Source of the DNA: Bacteroidia bacterium
GTDB taxonomy: Bacteria > Bacteroidota > Bacteroidia > NS11-12g > UBA955
Direction: 5' to 3'
NCBI GenBank assembly: GCA_023228875.1
Contig: JALOAG010000001.1
Span: forward strand, 62,001 to 126,000
Length of the DNA: 64,000 bases
Part shown: positions 35,001-42,632 of the stretch, piece by piece
How the letters are laid out: each line of letters begins with the position of its first letter
Position numbering within the stretch: position 1 is the stretch's first letter
The notes under the pieces: generated by a model
Databases searched by the model: none
Seen by the model: the letters and a program-made list of their open reading frames with translations, nothing else
Told to the model about the DNA's origin: nothing
Program-made: the position numbers and the translations under genes

Positions 35001-35391
35001 AATGCTGTCAGATGCTACATTTACGTTGAGTTTGGAGGATGTAGAAATCAGTCCGGTTGACATTGAGGGGTGGTTGGTAATGTCTGAAGGCATGCTGACT
35101 GTTGCACTTGACATTACAGTTACAGAAGAATTAAAGCAGGAAGGCATAGCAAGAGAATTTGTAAATAGGTTACAGAATTTGCGTAAAGAACTTGACTTTG
35201 ACGTAACCGATAGAATCAGTGTTACAGTATACAAGGACAAAGAAATTTCTGTGGCAATTGGCAATTATAAAAGCTATATTTGCACCGAAATTTTAGCGCA
35301 GGAAATTTCAGAGTCTGACTCTGTTGAAATGCCCTACACTATTGAGATTGAGGGGATTGAGTTAAAAGTAAATATTAAAAAAGTTTCGTAA
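32053..35391 (+). CDS. ileS: Isoleucyl-tRNA synthetase
   Basis: The 1112-residue class I synthetase has the HIGH-type motif as GIHH at residues 55-58 (ANGMPGIHHVMAR) and KMSKR at 659-663 (GNKMSKRLGNAIDPF). The editing-domain segments include LAWTTTPWTLPSNTALAVG. The C-terminal anticodon-binding region reaches beyond 1000 residues. The length and motif forms fit the long IleRS of Bacteroidota, which resembles the eukaryote-like class. It charges tRNA-Ile with isoleucine. The ATG at 32053 is chosen from the promoter position. It is followed 13 bp later by a DksA-like gene. Confidence 0.97.
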   Translation: MKFPSYKNPNWSSLEEEMLTLWKRDQIFDKTISQRPENNAFTFFEGPPSANGMPGIHHVMARTIKDVFCRYKTQKGFRVLRKGGWDTHGLPVELQVEKRLGITKDDIGKKISIADYNKACREDVMKFKGKWDELTERIGFWLDLNDPYITYENNYIESIWNLLKQFYDKGLLYKGYTIQPFSPAAGTGLSSHELNQPGCYREVKDTTAVAQFALVKNEVFNKLKLPENSYALAWTTTPWTLPSNTALAVGANIDYVLVETLNPYTFLPVHVLIAKDRVHAYFKTEMENHNIADFKEGDKDIPWKIVNSFNGKELEGLKYEQLLPYVQPEGRAFEVFVGDFVTTTDGTGIVHMAPSFGSDDFRLSQKKGFAALTLVDEQGRFVPEVTDFAGEFVKEAYYSEAELEAQRVKQGRDKYLSVDERISIKLKQENKAFKVEKYSHNYPHCWRTDKPILYYPLKSWFIKTTALREKLVELNKTINWKPKSTGEGRFADWLENLVDWNLSRSRFWGTPLPIWRTEDGSEEICIGSLEQLNAEIEKSIANGFMQSNPINETQTLDLHRPLVDEIILCSAEGKRMVRESDLIDVWFDSGAMPYAQWHYPFENNDVFKDNFPADFIAEGVDQTRGWFFTLHVIAGALFDSIAYKNVLANGLVLDKNGNKMSKRLGNAIDPFETVAKYGADAIRWYMLSNAQPWDNLKFDINGVEEVQRKFFGTLFNTYSFFTLYANVDGFTHKEALIPVKSRPEIDRWILSMLNSLAKTVDESLDEYDPTRATRAIQVFVDEHLSNWYVRLCRRRFWKGDYSEDKIAAYQTLFECLNTLSKLIAPFAPFYADRLYRDLQLTTLCEPFESVHLSTYPLVQQDVIDSELEQTMELAQKFSSMILSLRKKENLKVRQPLQKVMIPVLDASFKKHLQHVEELILSEVNVKEMQYLEEDSATLVKQIKPNFKTLGKKAGPLMKQIATKVAAFSQDEIAAIENVGKIDLMLSDATFTLSLEDVEISPVDIEGWLVMSEGMLTVALDITVTEELKQEGIAREFVNRLQNLRKELDFDVTDRISVTVYKDKEISVAIGNYKSYICTEILAQEISESDSVEMPYTIEIEGIELKVNIKKVS

Positions 35392-35404
35392 TTATAAAAC
35401 CTTT

Positions 35405-35779
35405 ATGGAAGAAAATAAAAGATATGGCGATGCGGATTTAGCTGAATTTAAGGCAATTATCATGGAAAAACTGAATTCTGCGAAGGCGGAATTAGGCAAA
35501 TTGCAACAGCAGTTAGCAAATCCAAACGAAAATGGTATTGAGCAACAACACTACATCACAATGGAAGATGGTGCACTTACTTTTGAAAAAGAAAACCTGA
35601 ATCAACTTGCTGCAAGACAACAAAAGTTTATAAATAATTTGGAAGCTGCTTTGATCAGGATTGAAAACAAAACCTATGGTATTTGCAGAGAAACCGGAAA
35701 ACTTATCAGCAAAGAACGTCTGAAAGCTGTTCCTCACACTACTCTCAGCATAGAAGCCAAAAACAATCAATATAAATAA
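35405..35779 (+). CDS. TraR/DksA-family protein lacking the zinc-finger cysteines
   Basis: The 124-residue protein has the DksA/TraR plan. An N-terminal coiled coil at about 10-50 (IIMEKLNSAKAELGKLQQQLA) is followed by the C-terminal YGICRETGKLISKERLKAVPHTTLSIEAK. In DksA that block holds four zinc-binding cysteines; here only one remains (GIC), with RLKAVP retained. The same cysteine-poor form is usual in Bacteroidota. A role at the RNA polymerase secondary channel is inferred from family. It sits between ileS and lspA in a tight run. Confidence 0.88.
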   Translation: MEENKRYGDADLAEFKAIIMEKLNSAKAELGKLQQQLANPNENGIEQQHYITMEDGALTFEKENLNQLAARQQKFINNLEAALIRIENKTYGICRETGKLISKERLKAVPHTTLSIEAKNNQYK

Positions 35780-35787
35780 TTCCCTGA

Positions 35788-36507
35788 TTGGAAAACACGT
35801 CTGAAAATCAAACTCCCGAAATCATTCAGGAGCCAATAGCACTGCAGGAAACGACAAAGCCTTATAATGCCAAAAAACTTTGGTTGTTGTGTGGCGCTAT
35901 TGTATTCTCAGTCTTGTTATTGGATCAGATTCTCAAAGTTTGGATAAAAACAAACATGCACATTGGTCAGGAGATTCATGTGTTTGGTAATTGGTTTATA
36001 CTCCATTTTACAGAAAACATGGGTATGGCATTTGGCTTGGAGCTGGGTGGTAAATACGGAAAACTCTTTCTTACCTTGTTCAGGTTGGTGGCAGTGGCAT
36101 TTGGTATGTGGGTCTTGAATTATCAAATATCAAAAAAGGCACACAAAGGTTTTGTACTGTGTATTGCGCTGATTCTTGCCGGTGCAATCGGCAATATTAT
36201 TGATAGTGTTTTCTATGGCGTTATCTTTAGCGACATCAATCATTATTCTGGAGGTTGGTTTCATGGTTGGGTAGTTGATATGTTTTATTTTCCCTTAGTA
36301 GAAGGCTTTTATCCTGACTGGGTGCCTTTGAAAGGTGGTGATTATTTTATTTTTTTCAGCCCGGTTTTTAATCTTGCTGACTCTGCAATCACTGTTGGCG
36401 TGCTTTCGATTCTTATTTTTCAAAAGAGATTCTTTAAAAAAGAGGAAATTATTACTGTTGCTGTTGAGCAACCCGATTCCGAGTCTGATACTGCCAAACA
36501 AGAATAA
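35788..36507 (+). CDS. lspA: Lipoprotein signal peptidase
   Basis: The 239-residue inner-membrane protease has the LspA landmarks: LLDQILKVWIKTNM, FTENMGMAFG, GAIGNIIDSVFYGVIFSD with the first catalytic aspartate region, GWVVDMFYFP, and FNLADSAITVGV with the second catalytic aspartate. It cuts the signal peptide of prolipoproteins after lipid attachment; the window encodes several substrates. An insertion between the two aspartate motifs makes it longer than E. coli LspA, which is normal in this phylum. The start is a TTG, nine bases after the DksA-like stop. Confidence 0.95.
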   Translation: MENTSENQTPEIIQEPIALQETTKPYNAKKLWLLCGAIVFSVLLLDQILKVWIKTNMHIGQEIHVFGNWFILHFTENMGMAFGLELGGKYGKLFLTLFRLVAVAFGMWVLNYQISKKAHKGFVLCIALILAGAIGNIIDSVFYGVIFSDINHYSGGWFHGWVVDMFYFPLVEGFYPDWVPLKGGDYFIFFSPVFNLADSAITVGVLSILIFQKRFFKKEEIITVAVEQPDSESDTAKQE

Positions 36508-36619
36508 GTATTAGCATCTAATTCATTTCGCTTTTTCCTGTTTCTTTGTTTATAATTAATTGTATCTATGTTGGGTTTTATTGCTAATTATGCAATGCAA
36601 TTCCTAAATAAAAGGGCTG

Positions 36620-37711
36620 TTGAAATTTATCAAAACATACAGACATCTGAGTATTGAAGATACCAACCTGCTCAAAGGGATTTCAATTCTCTTGATTGGA
36701 TTTCATAATTTCTACAGAAATATCCCCCCGCATTTTGGAGAAAATGAGTTTTATTTTAATAGCAATTTTCTCACTGATTGGATAGCATATATATCACAGA
36801 AACCATTTGAGATTTTTATAGCAATTTTCTCATTTTTAGGGCATTATGGAGTGTCCGCTTTTGTCTTAATAAGTGGTTATGGATTGGCAATGGGTTTTAA
36901 AAATAAAGAAATACCTTTATTTACATACTTTGCATCACGAGTCAAAAAGATATACCCTACATTCTTTCTGGGAGTTGTCTTGGCAATCGTCATTGCATTG
37001 GCTATCCACCGATATCCTACTCAACATGAACTTTGGGAGTCGGTTTTTTGGAAACTCAGTTTGCTGTCGCCATTTAGAGCGGATATGATGTATGCCCTAT
37101 ATGGACCTTGGTGGTTTTTTGGTTTAATTTTTCATTTGTATGCGCTGTTTCCGCTATTGTTATTCCTCCTCAAAAGAAATCATCTTGTATTGTTTTGGGG
37201 GCTTCTCTCCATACTTTTTGTTCTGCCACATACCAACTTGATTCAAACAAGTGCAAATTATTATGCGAGTGCACTCTATCAACTTCCATTATTTGGTTTG
37301 GGTGTGTTTTTGGGCTACCAAAAGGAACTGTATCTACCTAAACATGTTGTTTATCTTGCCCTTTTCTTATTGCTCTATGGACAAGGCAATTTTGTAATAT
37401 GGAAATTTACCCATGTTTCAGCTGCTATTTTGATTGTATTATTGGTGTTGTATGTTCGTGAAAAACAATGGAAGTTCAACAAGATTATGATTGCTTGCGG
37501 AATCTTATCTTTCCATTTCTTTGTGATTCATCCTGTCATTCGTGCTCCTTTTCTTCTTTTTGCTGAGTACGTAAACTCAATCTATTTCACTACCTTCTTT
37601 GGATTAGTATATATCGCAATTGCTTATCTGGCAGCAATCTTGTTTCGAAAGATTGATAATAAATTCCGGGAACTTTTAACGAATATGGGCAAAATGTTAA
37701 ATAAGTCGTGA
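36620..37711 (+). CDS. Acyltransferase-3-type membrane protein
   Basis: The 363-residue protein has about ten hydrophobic helices and the acyltransferase-3 layout. The N-terminus (LLKGISILLIGFHNFYRNI) is followed by GVSAFVLISGYGLAMGF, a basic loop (FASRVKKIYPTFFLG), PWWFFGLIFHLYALFPLLLFLL, and ILSFHFFVIHPVIRAPF. The family transfers acyl groups to surface sugars in the inner membrane. The usual catalytic His-Arg-Asp context is only loosely visible, so the substrate is unknown. The start is a TTG. Confidence 0.8.
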   Translation: MKFIKTYRHLSIEDTNLLKGISILLIGFHNFYRNIPPHFGENEFYFNSNFLTDWIAYISQKPFEIFIAIFSFLGHYGVSAFVLISGYGLAMGFKNKEIPLFTYFASRVKKIYPTFFLGVVLAIVIALAIHRYPTQHELWESVFWKLSLLSPFRADMMYALYGPWWFFGLIFHLYALFPLLLFLLKRNHLVLFWGLLSILFVLPHTNLIQTSANYYASALYQLPLFGLGVFLGYQKELYLPKHVVYLALFLLLYGQGNFVIWKFTHVSAAILIVLLVLYVREKQWKFNKIMIACGILSFHFFVIHPVIRAPFLLFAEYVNSIYFTTFFGLVYIAIAYLAAILFRKIDNKFRELLTNMGKMLNKS

Positions 37712-37725
37712 TTAACTCACTGTGG

Positions 37726-38694
37726 TTACTCTTCTCGACTTCTCAAAAATTCAACCAAATCAAGCAGGTCTTGATAATCTGATTTATTGAGGGTAGAATT
37801 GACTAACAATTCTTTGGCGCTTGAGAAGTGTTCTTCCATCAGTGTTTTGCAACGTTGTTGAATATTTAACTCATCAAAAAGTCTGCTTGTGTTTGCTAAA
37901 CGGGTATCTTCATCTGTTTTTGTCTTGTCAAACCAAAGTTCTAACTTTTCCCTTTGTAATTGATTGGCATTACTCCATGCGAGGTTAAACAATGCAGTTT
38001 TTTTTGCAGCCAGTATATCGCCCCCTGTTCTTTTTCCTGTTAATTCGGAATTGCCATATAAATCCAGATAATCATCCATAATTTGGAAAGCAATTCCAAT
38101 GTTTACCCCAAAGCTATATAAGAGTTTATAGGTAGATTGAGGAGCATTGGCGGATATACTGCCACATTGCAGACAACAACCCAACAGAACCGCTGTTTTA
38201 AGTCTTATCATCTCAATATATTGTTCAATGGTAACATGATTTATTTTCTCAAAATCCATATCCATTTGCTGTCCTTCACACACTTCTCTTGCGGTATTGG
38301 TTAGTGTTTCAAGTATTTCAGTTTTATTTGGTAAATCGGCATTAAGAATGATATCGAAAGCGGTTATCATCATATTGTCTCCTGCAAGTATGGCGGTTGC
38401 AGTATTTTCTTTTACATGCAAAGATGGTTTCCCTCTGCGGGTAGGTGCATCATCCATGATGTCATCGTGTGCAAGAGTGAAGTTATGGAACACCTCTAAG
38501 GCATGTGCAACAGGCAACGCTGCTTCCAATTTGCCACCGGACACTTTTGCCCCTAACAATGTTAAGATAGGGCGCACTCTCTTTCCTCCAATATTCATGA
38601 TGTAATTCATGGATTCATAGAGCATGGGAGGATTGCCTTTGAACTTGTTGGCTGCTAAATATTGTTCGTATTTTGATTTGAGCTTGTTTAACAT
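37726..38694 (-). CDS. Polyprenyl (trans-isoprenyl) diphosphate synthase
   Basis: The 322-residue enzyme has both aspartate-rich motifs of the family: FHNFTLAHDDIMDDAPTRRGKPSLH and IAFQIMDDYLDLYGN. It also has GGKRVRPILTLL near the start. It elongates isopentenyl diphosphate chains; a farnesyl, octaprenyl or other product length is not readable with confidence. Its ATG lies immediately after the rnr stop (no gap), so translation is probably coupled with rnr. Confidence 0.93.
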   Translation of the reverse strand: MLNKLKSKYEQYLAANKFKGNPPMLYESMNYIMNIGGKRVRPILTLLGAKVSGGKLEAALPVAHALEVFHNFTLAHDDIMDDAPTRRGKPSLHVKENTATAILAGDNMMITAFDIILNADLPNKTEILETLTNTAREVCEGQQMDMDFEKINHVTIEQYIEMIRLKTAVLLGCCLQCGSISANAPQSTYKLLYSFGVNIGIAFQIMDDYLDLYGNSELTGKRTGGDILAAKKTALFNLAWSNANQLQREKLELWFDKTKTDEDTRLANTSRLFDELNIQQRCKTLMEEHFSSAKELLVNSTLNKSDYQDLLDLVEFLRSREE

Positions 38695-40899
38695 CTATCT
38701 TCTTTTCTTGTTTCTGTATTTATCGTGTTTGGGGAGTTGCTTAGGTGTGTCTTGTTTGCGTTCTTTTGAACTCAGGTTGTCAATTAGCGTGAAATCAATT
38801 GTTCTAGCCAGCGGGTTGGTTTCTTTTACTCTTACAACCACACGGTCGCCAAGTGCATGTTTTTTGAAATAGTACCTGCCCACCAATTGCATATTGTATT
38901 CATCTAAATCATACATATCGTCTTTGAGTGAAGATATTTTGACCAAACCTTCGCTTTTGTTTTCGGTCAATTCGACAAAAATACCCCAATCGGTAACACC
39001 GCTGATGACTCCTTCAAAGTCTTTTCCGATTTGATTGCTCATCCATTCTGCTTGTTTGTATTTAACAGAGGCTCTTTCTGCTTCAGCAGCTTTTTGTTCG
39101 GCAGTACTGCTTTTCTTGCATAAGTCTTCTACCTCATGTAATTGAGGATAGCTGAGTTTTTTACCTTTCAGGATATCAAACAACATTCTGTGTACAAGCA
39201 AGTCAGGGTATCTTCTGATGGGTGAAGTAAAATGGGTATAGGTTTCAAAACCCAGCCCCCAGTGACTTGAAAAGTACGGAGTATAGGTCGCTTTTGCCAT
39301 AGACCGAATGGCAAGTTGAGACAAGATTCCCTCTTCCGGCTTGCCTTTAATTTTATCCATTAATTCATTGATAGATTTCTTTACCTGGTGTTCATTACCT
39401 GTCTTGATGTGATATCCCCATTTGGCAGCAAATGATTTAAAATCTTCTAATTTAATTTCATTGGGTTGGTCATGAAATCTAAATACAAAAGGAGTTTTTG
39501 AGTTTGCATAATGTTTACTTCCAAAAGCCGCCACATGCTTGTTTGCCAATAACATAAATTCTTCTATCAAGAAATGCGTAGCCCCGCGTTCTATGACTTT
39601 GATTCCAACGGGTTTGCCTTTTTCGTCAAGGTCAAACTTGTATTCTATGCTGTCAAAATTCATAGAGCCTTCTTTGAAACGGGTTTCTCTTAGGTTCTTG
39701 GCAATTTGATTGGCAATATTCAGTTCTTGCACAAAGTCTCCTATTTGATTATCAAGGGTTTGTTGCGCTTCTTCATAACTGAAACGCCTCTTAGAATGGA
39801 TAATTGTTTTAGCAAATTTTACTTTTTTAACTTTTCCGTGAAGGTCAATTTGAAAAATTGCTGAAAATGCGGGTCTATCTACTTTGGGCATCAGAGAACA
39901 AAGTTCTTCTGAGAGTTTTGGCGGCAACATTGGGATAGTCCTGTCCACTAAATAAACACTTGTGCCTCTTCTTTGTGCTTCTTTGTCAATTTCTCCACCT
40001 TTTTTTACATAGTATGATACATCGGCTATATGTACCCCTAATTCATATAAGTCATTGCCAATTTCTCTAATGGAAATGGCATCATCAAAGTCTTTGGCAG
40101 TTGCGGGGTCTATGGTAAAAGTGCATGTATTTCTTAAATCTATTCTGCTTTTTATTTCTGACTCTTCTATTTGGTCAGCGAGCAACTCTGATTCTGCAAG
40201 GGTCTCAGCCGGAAAATCGGTTGCAAATCCAAATTCTGCTACGATAGCATTCATTTCGGTCTCATTTTCTCCCGGATTCCCTAATATCTTAATGACTTTG
40301 CCAAAGGGATTTTTTGCGCCTTCGGGCCAATCTGTTATTTCTACCAACGCTTTTTTTCCATCCCATTCTTTTGCTTGTTGGTGTGTGAGTGATATAAAGA
40401 TGTCTTTGTGCATCTTGCGATAGTCGGTTATCAAAAAGGCAAAATCCTTATATACCTTGAGTATGCCGGCATACGTGGTTTTGTTCCTTTCAATAATTCT
40501 AATGACTTCACCTCGTACTCTTTTTCCTCTTTTTGCCAAAATAGCAACTTCAACCAAGTCTCCTTGCAGCGCATGGTTTTGCATACCACTTTCCACTACT
40601 ATTTCTTCAGGAAAATCCTGAGACATGATATAACCTTGACCGGTTTTTTTGATGTCAATTCTGCCGGTAATCTTTGCTGACTTAAATGGTTTGAAGTATT
40701 TGTTTCTGCCGACTTTGTTGATTTGCCCTTGTGAAGTCAATTCTTCCAGCAACGGGATGTAGTCTTTAATATTTTTATAACCACCGCTTTTTATGCGTGA
40801 GCCAATTTGTCTATAGGTTAATGCCGCTCCATAGAGTTTGTCTAATACGTCTATGACTTGTGCAGCAATATTTTGTGTTTTGTCTTTCTTGTGTGCCAT
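38695..40899 (-). CDS. rnr: Ribonuclease R
   Basis: The 734-residue exoribonuclease has the RNase II/R layout: an N-terminal helix-turn-helix-like domain, cold-shock-like domains, and the RNB catalytic domain. RNB marks are CTFTIDPATAKDFDDAISI, DVSYYVKKGGEIDKEAQRRGTSVYLVDRTIPMLP, and HFTSPIRRYPDLLVHR. A C-terminal S1 domain (GKDFEGVISGVTDWGIFVELTENKSEGLV) precedes a basic tail. It degrades structured RNA 3' to 5'. It is followed without a gap by the polyprenyl synthase and lies two bases after the ABC gene. Confidence 0.96.
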   Translation of the reverse strand: MAHKKDKTQNIAAQVIDVLDKLYGAALTYRQIGSRIKSGGYKNIKDYIPLLEELTSQGQINKVGRNKYFKPFKSAKITGRIDIKKTGQGYIMSQDFPEEIVVESGMQNHALQGDLVEVAILAKRGKRVRGEVIRIIERNKTTYAGILKVYKDFAFLITDYRKMHKDIFISLTHQQAKEWDGKKALVEITDWPEGAKNPFGKVIKILGNPGENETEMNAIVAEFGFATDFPAETLAESELLADQIEESEIKSRIDLRNTCTFTIDPATAKDFDDAISIREIGNDLYELGVHIADVSYYVKKGGEIDKEAQRRGTSVYLVDRTIPMLPPKLSEELCSLMPKVDRPAFSAIFQIDLHGKVKKVKFAKTIIHSKRRFSYEEAQQTLDNQIGDFVQELNIANQIAKNLRETRFKEGSMNFDSIEYKFDLDEKGKPVGIKVIERGATHFLIEEFMLLANKHVAAFGSKHYANSKTPFVFRFHDQPNEIKLEDFKSFAAKWGYHIKTGNEHQVKKSINELMDKIKGKPEEGILSQLAIRSMAKATYTPYFSSHWGLGFETYTHFTSPIRRYPDLLVHRMLFDILKGKKLSYPQLHEVEDLCKKSSTAEQKAAEAERASVKYKQAEWMSNQIGKDFEGVISGVTDWGIFVELTENKSEGLVKISSLKDDMYDLDEYNMQLVGRYYFKKHALGDRVVVRVKETNPLARTIDFTLIDNLSSKERKQDTPKQLPKHDKYRNKKRR

Positions 40900-40901
40900 G
40901 G

Positions 40902-42512
40902 TTACGCTTGGTAATATGAGAGTAATTTTCTTGTATAATCATGCTGAGGTTGAAGGAATAATTCGGCAGTATTTCCTTCTTCCACTAATTGTCCGTCTTT
41001 TAGTATTAGAATTCTGTTACATAGGTGTTTTGCAACATTCATGTCATGTGTTATAAACACAAGGCTTAGCCCTCTGTTGAATTGTAATTTTTTGAGCAAA
41101 TTCAATACCTGCGCTTGAACGGAAATATCCAACGCAGAAACCGCTTCATCACATACTAATATTTCAGGATTGGCTGCCAATGCACGTGCTATACAGATTC
41201 TTTGACGTTGACCACCGGAAAACGCTTGTGGCTTTTTGTCTGATAATGTACTGTCCACACCTGTTTCTTCTAACAAGGCAGCTGTCTTAGCTGCGCGTTC
41301 TTTCTTTGAAAGTTGTGGTTGGTGAATATGAAGTACTTCGTCTATCGCACTTCCAACAGAGATGGCGGGGTTTAGTGATGCAAAAGGGTCTTGAAAAACC
41401 ATTTGAATTTTAGATTCCTCAAGGTTTTCTGAGAAAGAAAGTTTTCCGGTATCCGGTTTTTCTAACTGAACTAAAATCTTTGCCAAAGTGGATTTTCCGG
41501 AACCGGATTGACCAATGATACCAACACATTCGCCTTTCTTTATTCCAAATGTGATGGGTTGTAATGCGGTGAAATTTTTGTTATACACTCTGCTAACCCT
41601 GTCAGCTTCCAATAGTTTTTCTGAACCTATTTGCAAGTCGGGGAATTTTTCTGAAACCGGAGCTTTATCCTGCATGAAATCTTTTATGGTTAAAAGAAAT
41701 TGCCCTTCGTTGCTACTGTTAGGGCGGCAGCTCAACAATGCTTTTGTATATGTTTGTTGAGGTTGTTTGACCACTTGTTCTTTCGTACCTAATTCAACTA
41801 ATTTTCCTTGATAAAATACGGCAATCCGGTTACAAAATCCCGCTACACTTCTGATATCATGTGAAATAAGAATGAGGGTGGTGCCAAATTTTTTAACTAA
41901 TTGAGTTAATAAGTTTAAAATGATGTCCTGAACTTCAGGGTCTAACGCGGTAGTAGGCTCATCTGCAATGAGCAAATCAGGTTTGTTAAGCAATGCCATA
42001 GCTATCATCACTCTTTGACGCTGCCCGCCCGAAAGTTGATGAGGATAGCTGTCATACATTCTAATACTTAGACCGGGTAGCACTTCTTCTAAAATTGTAA
42101 GGCAGATATTTTTCTTTTGCTCTTTGGTAACGTCTTGCAACACACACTCTCTCATTTGTTTGCCAATCTTTTGAGAAGGATTAAGAGCCGCCAATGGATC
42201 TTGAAAAATATATGCAATATTCCTAAGAGCGAGTTTTCGCAACTCTGCATTGCTCAATGAATAAAGGTCTTTTTCAATTTTGTCTTTAGGACAAAATAAA
42301 GCTTTTCCTTCTATGACTGCATTAGAAGACAGCAATTTCATCAGTGATAGAAATGTTACTGATTTACCGGAACCCGATTCTCCGATTATTCCTAATACTT
42401 CTCCTCGAAAAATATCTAAGTCAATTCCTTTAACTGCGTCTATCAATTGTCCTTGTGGGTTTTTGAACGCAATATTGGTATTTTGGATTTTCAGAAGGAC
42501 TTGTTCTTGCAC
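40902..42512 (-). CDS. Dual-ATPase ABC transporter protein (oligopeptide type)
   Basis: The 536-residue protein is a tandem fusion of two OppD/OppF-like ATPases. Walker A motifs are GESGSGKSVTF and GQSGSGKSTLA. Signatures are LSGGQRQRVMIAMAL and FSGGQRQRICIARAL. Walker B motifs are LIADEPTTALD and LVCDEAVSALD. It resembles the single-chain ATPases of peptide or microcin C importers such as YejF. No permease or binding protein is adjacent. The start is a GTG at 42512, four bases after a TAACTTTG box, and no other start precedes the conserved strand. Confidence 0.92.
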   Translation of the reverse strand: MQEQVLLKIQNTNIAFKNPQGQLIDAVKGIDLDIFRGEVLGIIGESGSGKSVTFLSLMKLLSSNAVIEGKALFCPKDKIEKDLYSLSNAELRKLALRNIAYIFQDPLAALNPSQKIGKQMRECVLQDVTKEQKKNICLTILEEVLPGLSIRMYDSYPHQLSGGQRQRVMIAMALLNKPDLLIADEPTTALDPEVQDIILNLLTQLVKKFGTTLILISHDIRSVAGFCNRIAVFYQGKLVELGTKEQVVKQPQQTYTKALLSCRPNSSNEGQFLLTIKDFMQDKAPVSEKFPDLQIGSEKLLEADRVSRVYNKNFTALQPITFGIKKGECVGIIGQSGSGKSTLAKILVQLEKPDTGKLSFSENLEESKIQMVFQDPFASLNPAISVGSAIDEVLHIHQPQLSKKERAAKTAALLEETGVDSTLSDKKPQAFSGGQRQRICIARALAANPEILVCDEAVSALDISVQAQVLNLLKKLQFNRGLSLVFITHDMNVAKHLCNRILILKDGQLVEEGNTAELFLQPQHDYTRKLLSYYQA

Positions 42513-42516
42513 TTGG

Positions 42517-42524
42517 CAAAGTTA
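42517..42524 (-). promoter_or_regulatory. -7 element TAACTTTG for the ABC/rnr/prenyl synthase group
   Basis: The forward strand reads CAAAGTTA. Only four bases separate it from the GTG start, so the transcript is probably leaderless. Confidence 0.55.
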
Positions 42525-42599
42525 GTAGTATTAAAACAACAAAAGATGAATTGCTATTCGCTTGTTGTACTATTTTCTTTTGAATCTTTTTTATTTTGT

Positions 42600-42607
42600 T
42601 AAGTTTG
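42600..42607 (+). promoter_or_regulatory. -7 element TAAGTTTG for the LamG/T9SS gene
   Basis: This perfect TAnnTTTG match lies 25 bases before the ATG at 42633. Confidence 0.5.
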
Positions 42608-42632
42608 TGCTGCACATTCAACTATAATAACC

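Noticed and set aside
32482..35264. Several reverse frames of 95-145 codons in ileS
   Set aside because: They are shadows of a fully conserved coding sequence and have no start context or recognisable domain.
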